Part shown: positions 57,831 to 64,000 of the stretch, piece by piece
How positions within the stretch are numbered: position 1 is the first letter of the stretch
Layout: every line of letters starts with the position of its first letter
Position numbers and translations under genes: made by a program
Origin: Solenopsis invicta
Taxonomy: Eukaryota > Arthropoda > Insecta > Hymenoptera > Formicidae
Length of the DNA stretch: 64,000 nt
Direction of reading: 5' to 3'
Assembly (NCBI RefSeq): GCF_016802725.1
Contig: NC_052668.1
Coordinates: forward strand, 2,442,501-2,506,500
Notes under the pieces: model-generated
The model's database searches: none
Told to the model about the DNA's origin: nothing
Seen by the model: the letters and a program-made list of their open reading frames with translations, nothing else

Positions 57831-58458
57831 AGAGACGAGTACACGTGTCTTTCTTTCTTTCTCACACCTCTTGTCATCATCTCTTTCCGTATTTCTTATA
57901 TTTTTCTTTTGCTAATAACAAAAGAGGCGAGCACATGCATTTCCGTTTCTTTTATTTATCTCATCTTGTAAGCACTCTCGCTCCTTCTATTATTTGGTTG
58001 AGAACGAAGGAGGGAGGGGTCATGATGGGCTGCCGGATGCCAGGAGGGCATCGAGAGCACTATGCGTAGGCTGGTAGGAACGCTTAGTTGCGTGCAATCT
58101 TTTATATTACGCATAAGCCTCACCGCCACGACAAGGCGGTTCCTCATGGTGGGCACCCCCTTTTAATTACCCTTTGCTATTTTCTTCATTTTTTCTTGTT
58201 TGTTACTCTTATTTATTTTTTCTCTTCTCCGTTGCTTTAATTATGTCATTTTATTTTATTTTGTTATTTTTTTGTATTCTTCACTAATCTCTGTTTTTTT
58301 TTAATTTTCTGTTACTTTTATTCTTATGTTTTTTTTTAATTCTTTTTGTTCCTACTCATTGTACATTATGCTCATAGTTTGTCCTTAGAGGGCTTACTCT
58401 AGAGCAGTAATAAACGCACAATCAATCAATCAATCAATTTCTCTCTCTTTCTCTTTAT

Positions 58459-58631
58459 CTGTCACTTATCTTATACAGATTCGACGTTTTTACTGTTGCC
58501 ACTTGGTGAATTTCTTAACGTTAATTTGTCTTATTAAAACGTGAAGGATCTTTATGCTACTTCTCCACGATCGTGAAATTCATTCAAGTTGCAACAGTAA
58601 AAACGTCGAATCTGTACAGGATAAGTGACAG
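58459..58631. mobile_element. Palindromic MITE, 173 bp
   Basis: CTGTCACTTATCTTATACAG / CTGTACAGGATAAGTGACAG arms with AGATTCGACGTTTTTACTGT inside. Next to GACA/GA/GTGC simple repeats (58632-58720). Confidence 0.85.
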
Positions 58632-58689
58632 ACAGACAGACAGACAAACAGACAGAGAGAGAGAGAGAGAGAGAGAGGTGTGCGTGCGC

Positions 58690-59005
58690 GTGCGTGCGTG
58701 CGTGCGTGCGTGCGCGCACGTATGCGTATGTGTTTTATGCTTTTATGCGATAGAATAATTCTCATTGTTAGACAGTTGATTGCAATAGTCCCAAGGAGAA
58801 CAGAAAAGGCAAAAAGATATCAAAATGACGTCAAAATATGATCAAATTTTAGTTCGTCAGTTCGATGACATTTTGATACCTTTTTGCCTTTTCTGTTCTC
58901 TTTGGGGTGCCCCGCGTAAGTGTCCGCGTCGGACTGTGAGTTGCGCCGACTCTGTCTACCATGTCTACACGGCCCGTGATTCGCTAACTTCATCCTATTA
59001 TTATT
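58690..59005 (-). repeat. Right arm of inverted repeat around the LINE
   Basis: See 53037-53216. Confidence 0.8.
58790..58907. mobile_element. Palindromic MITE, relative of 12045-12210
   Basis: CCCAAGGAGAACAGAAAAGG / CCTTTTCTGTTCTCTTTGGG ends and ATATCAAAATGACGTCAAAA interior. Empty site readable in the left arm near 53140. Confidence 0.85.
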
Positions 59006-59112
59006 CAAAAAGTAAGCGCCGGACAAAATTTTCGTAGAGAAAAAATCGTCTCAGAATTTATTCAAAAACACGTCTTTACAGGGACACATGGGTCGTTCTG
59101 AATCACCCTGTA

Positions 59113-59340
59113 TAGCCATTGAAAAAATTATTAGGCAGCCTTGCTTTTCCTAAATTTTTTATAACTAAATTGCGTAAGCTAAAAAACAAGTTATAAAAAA
59201 CAATGGTGGACCAAGCAAACATTAGTTTATGTGATTATTTAAGAAATAAATGATAACATTTATAAAGATAGTGTTATGTATTTCTTTATAAATTGAAAAA
59301 ATTGTTAAATAAATAGGGTGTCTAATAATTTTGTCAATGG

Positions 59341-59342
<2 letters not shown>
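59113..59342. mobile_element. Tc1-like MITE, 230 bp
   Basis: TAGCCATTGAAAAAATTATT / AATAATTTTGTCAATGGCTG ends with TA flanks. Non-coding. Confidence 0.75.

Positions 59343-59343
<1 letters not shown>

Positions 59344-59395
<52 letters not shown>
59344..59395. repeat. (TA)n microsatellite
   Basis: Alternating TA into which mariner 4 inserted. Confidence 0.95.
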
Positions 59396-59399
<4 letters not shown>

Positions 59400-60676
59400 G
59401 AGTACAAATTGAAAACCGCCGTTTTTTGTCAAAATTTGATGATTGATTGTTGAAAAATGATTACATACTTATTCTTGAAAGTATTGTCCATCGCTGGCCA
59501 CTACTTTCTCCCACCTTTCGGGCAGCATACGAATCCCGCGTCGAAAAAACTGCTCGTCTTTTGCGGCGATCCACGAATCGACCCAGTTTTTGGCCTCTTC
59601 GTAATAATGGAAGTACTGCTCAGCCAGGCCATGCGCCATTGATCGGAACAAGTGGTAATCTGAAGGGGCGATGTCAGGAGAATACGGCGGATGAGGTAAG
59701 ACGTCCCATTTCAATGTTTCCAGATAGGTTTTAACGACCTGAGCAACATGTGGCCGAGCGTTGTCGTGCAGCAACATCACTTTTTCGTGTCTTTGCTCGT
59801 ATTGTGACCGTTTTTCCTGCAATGCTCGGCTCAAACGCATTAGTTGTGTTCGGTAGCGAGCTCCTGTGATGGTTTCACCCGATTGCAACAGCTCATAATA
59901 AATCACGCCGAGCTGGTCCCACCAAATACACAGCATGAGCTTCGAGCCATGGATGTTTGGCTTGGCCGTCGATGTTGATGCCGCGGTAGCCCCACGATTT
60001 TTTTCGCTTTGGATTATCATAATGGATCCACTTTTCATCGCCGGTTACAATACGATGCAGAAAACCCTTCCGTTTTTGCCGTTGGAGCAGCTGTTCGCAC
60101 GCGAAAAAACGCCGTTCGGCGTCTCTCGGCTTTAATTCGTATGGCACCCAGTGTGCATGCTTTTGGATCATTCCCATGGTTTTCAAACGATGTGAAATAG
60201 CTTGTTGAGTCACGCCCAATGAATCTGCAAGCTCCTGTTGCGTTTGAGATGAATCTTCATTCAGTAATGTTTCCAATTGTGCGTCTTCAAACTTTTTCAC
60301 CTGTCCGGGACGCTCCTTGTCTTCTACGCCGAAATCACCACTTTTAAAGCGTTGGAACCATTCTCGACACGTTTTTTCACTAATGGAAGCCTCACCATAA
60401 GTTTTTACAATCATTCGACGCGCCTCAGCCGCAGATTTTTTCGAATTGAAGGAAAAAAGCAAAACTTCCCGCAAATGACGCTTATTGGGCACAAATTTCG
60501 ACATTTTCGATCACAAAAAAATATATAACGCCGATAAAAATTCACAACTGCAATGATAAGGAATTGTTGCCAGATGCCCAACCTTACATTTAAAATTTTT
60601 GATCTAACGTTTGGCGCCAGCATTTACCGCTGGCGCCATCTACTGGAAAACGGCGGTTTTCAATTTGTACTCCTAA
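59396..60676 (-). mobile_element. mariner element 4 (1281 bp), nearly intact
   Basis: About 30-bp perfect inverted ends TTAGGAGTACAAATTGAAAA both sides, TA duplications at 59394-59395 and 60677-60678. The youngest mariner here. Confidence 0.95.
59469..60504 (-). pseudogene. mariner transposase 4, single frameshift
   Basis: From the ATG at 60504 (MSKFVPNKRHLREVLLFSFN) to the stop at 59469 the span is 345 codons plus one base, the usual mariner length with a one-base shift near 59995 (after KRKKSW). Two HTH motifs (KKSAAEARRMIVKTYGE; LADSLGVTQQAISHRLKTMG), the linker-like motif, and the full triad: VTGDEKWIHYD, LLHDNARPH and SPDIAPSDYHLF with 34 residues between Asp 2 and 3 (DD34D). Ends LPERWEKVVASDGQYF. 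The mauritiana-type group is my inference. Confidence 0.92.
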
Positions 60677-60866
60677 TATATTCACACTCCACATTTCTAT
60701 TTGAGTGGGTAATATAAACATAGACGTGGAATATCCTAACTGAGACGGCCATAGTTAAAATCAATATAATAGTTAAATTACAGTAATCAAAAAATAGAAA
60801 ATAGAAAAAAGTAATAATAAAACTTAAAAAAATGAGAAGAACAACAGAATTATAATAGAACGCATT

Positions 60867-61440
60867 TTACTTCGACATCCATTTAGTATTGCTATTTAGA
60901 AAAAATAAAATTTTTGTTTTATTATCACTAAGACGATTTCTTCTTTTGCTAACTATTAAACTAACTTTAGAGAAAAGTCGTTCACATGAGACTGATGTTT
61001 CTAATGCACAAAATTTTTCTTTTGCAAGCTTTGAAAGAAGCGGAAATAAAGCTGAATGATTTTTTCACCAAAAGAATGTGCTTTACATTGCAAAATGTCT
61101 TCTTCCCAATAACGTACGTTGTATCTCTAATAATGCTTTTGATATTGGAGTTTCTCTAGGTTTTGATGCATTCTCATCAAAGGCAGACCAGACAGAAAGT
61201 TCATTATGTGTCTTTTCCTCATGTATATTTTTGTTTTCAATAATATTGAGAGACCTTTCTTTTAATAAATTTACAGTTTGCTTATCATTAATCAGGATAT
61301 TAGTAACTAATTCTTTAGCATTGCCAGCATAATTTGGCAATGAAAAGTACTTAAAACGGGGATCCAAAAATGTACATATTTGAAGTGTTTCATTACTTTC
61401 AAGGTTGCCTAATCTTTTTCTTTGTAACGATGAGGGAAAT
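60867..61440 (-). pseudogene. hAT transposase, C-terminal part
   Basis: The minus strand reads RLGNLESNETLQ and FLDPRFKYFSLPNYAG (the conserved LDPRFK block), then a broken stretch, then the hAT dimerisation domain FPLLSKLAKEKFCALETSVS-CERLFSKVSLIVSKRRNRLS ending at TAA 60867. A frameshift near 61080 separates the two. The other half is at 62699-62991. Confidence 0.85.
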
Positions 61441-62660
61441 GCTCATGTCAGACCAGGGCTGGCTAGACCTTGGTAGTGTTGGACTCGAGTAAGAATGGTG
61501 CAATCCCGGTACATAATTTCAGCAACTGGGTTTGTTCCCCCCGCCTATCAACTAAAAACCTCACCGAGCCATTTCAATCCAGCAAAGGAAGGCCCTGGCC
61601 GACAATACGTCATTCCTTCAGTAGCCTTCTCCCATGGTCGGAGCGTGAGCTCCCCGACGCGCTAGTTTGTCAGGTTGGGAGTAAACGTGCAAGGGATGTT
61701 TGCCGAATCGGACCTCCTGCCTACCCCTGGGTAGCGCCGTGCAAATATCGACACGCCTCCCGCGCTCCTTTAGGGCCAGAGCTCCGAACTTACCCGTTCT
61801 GCGCCAATCCCCTGTCCAAGGTCCAGGGGCAAAGAGACCCCCAAAACTACGTACTATTTCGGAATGCTCGATCCGCCGGATAAGCGAAGACCCCCACACA
61901 TCAGGCGGCGCATAGCCAGGGTCCTTGCCCCTTAAGCATCCCCGAGCCCAGAGGAAGCCGAGAACGAGGCCCAGGAGCGCTGGGTGACCCCTTCTCCCCA
62001 GAAATCATCCAACTGTACTATCACCTCCGAGGATAGACGACCCCGAGGGAGGGGACGTCAACGCCTCCTCCACCCGGAATCTTGTCATTTGTTTGGCAGA
62101 AGTATTTGAGTTGATACCAATTCTTTTCTCCCCTTGCGGAAGAGGGAGGGGCTCAAGCACCACCTTCGCCTGAGGGAGGATTGACAGAGACCTTCTCACA
62201 CCTCTTTTTAGTGGCCGGACTCGCTCCTAGCCCGGAGGCTCCGAATGAGCCCGACGGCAACTCTATTACTCCCGTGACGAAAGCGTCACCGACAGAGGCC
62301 TCCGCCAGGGGAAGGGTCTCCTCCATATCAATATCAGCCTCCGGCCTCGCCTGTATCTCACCATCCACGGTCTGAGCGCCGGGCGGGGTGGGAGGTGGCA
62401 GGGACGGGGGCCGATCTTTTTCTTCCAGATCTCCATCCTTTTCCTACTACGGAGGAAAAAGAGCTCTCCTCCCCGAGCTTACAACCGGGGGGACTTTACA
62501 GCATTTCTCTCCACCTGGGCGGTGGTCTTGCGCCTTCCCTTTGCTGGTGCACATGGGGCAGTTTGGTTTGTTTGCGCATTCCGACTGCGTATGTCCCTCA
62601 CTTCCGCACTTGTAACAGCACCGTGCAGTAACGGCATCGTACAAGGTTGCCCAATCTTGT
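61441..62660 (-). pseudogene. LINE (R1/Jockey-like) ORF1 fragment inserted in the hAT gene
   Basis: GC-rich against an AT-rich host. The minus strand has RCCYKCGSEGHTQSEC and CPMCTSKGKAQDHRPGGEKC (62447-62644), a CCHC zinc knuckle followed by the CPxC...H...C knuckle typical of non-LTR ORF1 proteins, then an acidic region. No RT follows, so it is an odd fragment. Exact ends are uncertain by about 30 bases. Confidence 0.65.
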
Positions 62661-62991
62661 GTTAAGGTTAAGGTTTATTTTTCATTTATATATAATTTTC
62701 AATATTGTTGGCGAATGAGTTTTTTTGACAAATTAAAAAGTATTTTATTTAAACAATTTGTTACAGAAATAATCAGTGAGGCCGTACAATATTTTTCACC
62801 ACTAATTGTATTAGTAACGTCGTCGAATGATTTTAAAATCGTACATAAATGTTTGATAATTTCCCATTCTTGAAATGTCAAAATAGGAAGTTCAATATTT
62901 AACAATGCCATTGTGCTTTTTATAGCAAACTCTAATTTAATAAATCTGTTCAGCATGTAAAATGATGAATTCCAACGTGTGGCGATATCTT
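62661..62991 (-). pseudogene. hAT transposase, central part
   Basis: ATRWNSSFYMLNRFIKLEF, FQEWEIIKHLCTILKSFDDVTNTISGEKYCTASLI: the DxxTRWNS and W...L...L.PF..T..LSG blocks of hAT transposases. The upstream N-terminal part (to about 63060) is out of frame (KNLTRKRKEETTKTIL). The BED-finger region is not seen. Confidence 0.82.
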
Positions 62992-63112
62992 AGAATTGTT
63001 TTAGTGGTTTCTTCTTTTCGTTTTCTTGTTAAGTTTTTTACTAGGTGAACAACTTCTTCAAAAATAGCTTACAATTGTTTTTATTATTTCTTATTTCCGT
63101 TAGGACTTCAAC

Positions 63113-63726
63113 TTTAACCCTTAAACACGTAAGTAGGTCTGAGAGACCCCATATGAAGTTTTGAACGCTTGCTATGTGGAGACGGAATGAGATAGGAGGT
63201 TCGGACCAAGACGTAAAAAAAGTTTGAAATCTCCTCTTTCAATTGATATAGTTGATCAACTTTTTTGGTCAACTAGAATTCGAACGGCACGGCAGCAAAG
63301 TTTTGTTAGGGTCAATGCGACCCATATAGTGTGTAAGTGAAACTTCTTTGTGAGTATTTTACATAAAAAAACTGGACAAAATACGTTCGAACAGGTCGAT
63401 TTGCAGATGTTACTCGCATATACTCTGTCTAAAGTTGGAATACTATAAAATGTTGTAGAAAAAAGAGTTTTTCCGAAATATATTATGAAACACATCAATT
63501 TTCAATTTTAGACACAATTTAATCAAAAATTCCTCATATTCGCCTTGTTACATAAGTACATTTTTTAATAGAAATGACAATATTATAATTTTTTTTTGAA
63601 AGTATGAATCTTTAGCTTTAAAACGCCGTATTGTAAAGCTTTTTAATGTTTTTTGTTGCAAAGATATGATTTTTTTTTAAGTGGATTTTTAGATGCCCAA
63701 AAATACCTCATATTCTCCATGTTACA
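63113..63726. other. Possible piggyBac-type end, otherwise AT-rich
   Basis: TTAACCCTTAAACACGTAAG followed by the small palindrome GGTCTGAGAGACCC resembles piggyBac-like ends (TTAA target plus CCCTT). GGTCAATGCGACCC at 63311 is similar. No transposase or second end identified. Confidence 0.3.
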
Positions 63727-64000
63727 TTGTAACGGTACGCGGTTTCGGTCGGATCGGTGCGGTGCGGGAACTTCGGGATCGGACCGGATAAGGCTCGTCG
63801 GTTGGTCAGGTGTCCGTAATGACTATACCCAGTGTTGTTAAGTGCAAACGATAGAGAATGATTTATTGCTGATCAAGAGAAGAGCACAAGACAAGAAAGG
63901 AAAAGCGTTGACAAGAAGCATAAAATACATAGATCGTTTATAGAGATGATACTATCATAATACTACAGAGCTAATACTAGAGATAATAATACAGAGCTAA
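63727..64000 (-). mobile_element. LTR start, family A-like, cut by window end
   Basis: TGTAACGGTACGCGGTTTCGGTCGG resembles the family A LTR starts at 32151 and 48376 in position and wording, with ATTTATTGC (AATAAA on the minus strand) near 63870. Extends beyond the window. Confidence 0.55.

Larger units (their letters stand above)
53430..58437 (+). mobile_element. Non-LTR retrotransposon (LINE), degenerate, CR1/Jockey-type layout
   Basis: ORF1 with a PHD-like finger, an AP-type endonuclease, a reverse transcriptase and a C-terminal tail follow in order on the plus strand. The 3' end has AATAAA near 58409 and a (CAAT)n tail (58418-58437). Clade is my inference from ORF1 and YADDFQIY. Interrupted by MITE 54700-54848. 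Confidence 0.8.

Overview
This is insect nuclear DNA, most likely hymenopteran and plausibly an ant (inference). It is AT-rich, dominated by arthropod-type transposable elements, and the only host gene I can support is split by very long introns. I see no rRNA gene, CRISPR array or bacterial-style operon.

Host gene: three plus-strand exons of an ADAMTS-type secreted zinc metalloprotease lie at 11306-11422, 11528-11740 and 31120-31853. They encode a signal peptide, the reprolysin-type propeptide and the catalytic domain as far as the HExGH zinc motif, where a phase-2 donor ends the third exon. The second intron is 19.4 kb. The third runs at least 32 kb to the window edge. Nearly everything else from 12 to 64 kb is transposon sequence inside these introns.

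Layout: 0.1-1 kb is a TA run and a 65-bp satellite. A Met-less Pro-rich open frame follows at 1.3-1.9 kb. 2567-9924 is a young but disabled BEL/Pao retrotransposon on the minus strand. 9.9-11.3 kb is the region upstream of the protease gene. 13.2-22 kb is a nest of a long palindrome, a DIRS-like tyrosine-recombinase retroelement, a Tc1-like element and a mariner. 22-29.5 kb holds palindromes inside palindromes. 29.7-31 kb is a dead mariner ending 165 bp before exon 3. 32-34 kb is an LTR with nested palindromes. 35-43 kb carries a 15-bp array, mariner and Tc1 remnants, a tRNA-derived SINE and many copies of one small MITE family. 43.8-49.7 kb has two solo LTRs and a DD41D Tc1/mariner-superfamily element with long inverted repeats and an intron-bearing transposase gene. 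50-52 kb is a Penelope-like GIY-YIG fragment. 52-59 kb has another LTR and a degraded LINE. 59.4-60.7 kb is a nearly intact mariner. 60.9-63 kb is a hAT pseudogene split by a LINE fragment, and an LTR starts at 63.7 kb.

Most interesting: (1) an eight-copy palindromic MITE family with 9-bp target duplications, one core and interchangeable termini, which also seems to have produced a 0.8-kb satellite-like array; (2) the DD41D element; (3) clusters of 16-bp palindromes in LTRs; (4) several insertions whose empty sites can be read elsewhere in the same window.
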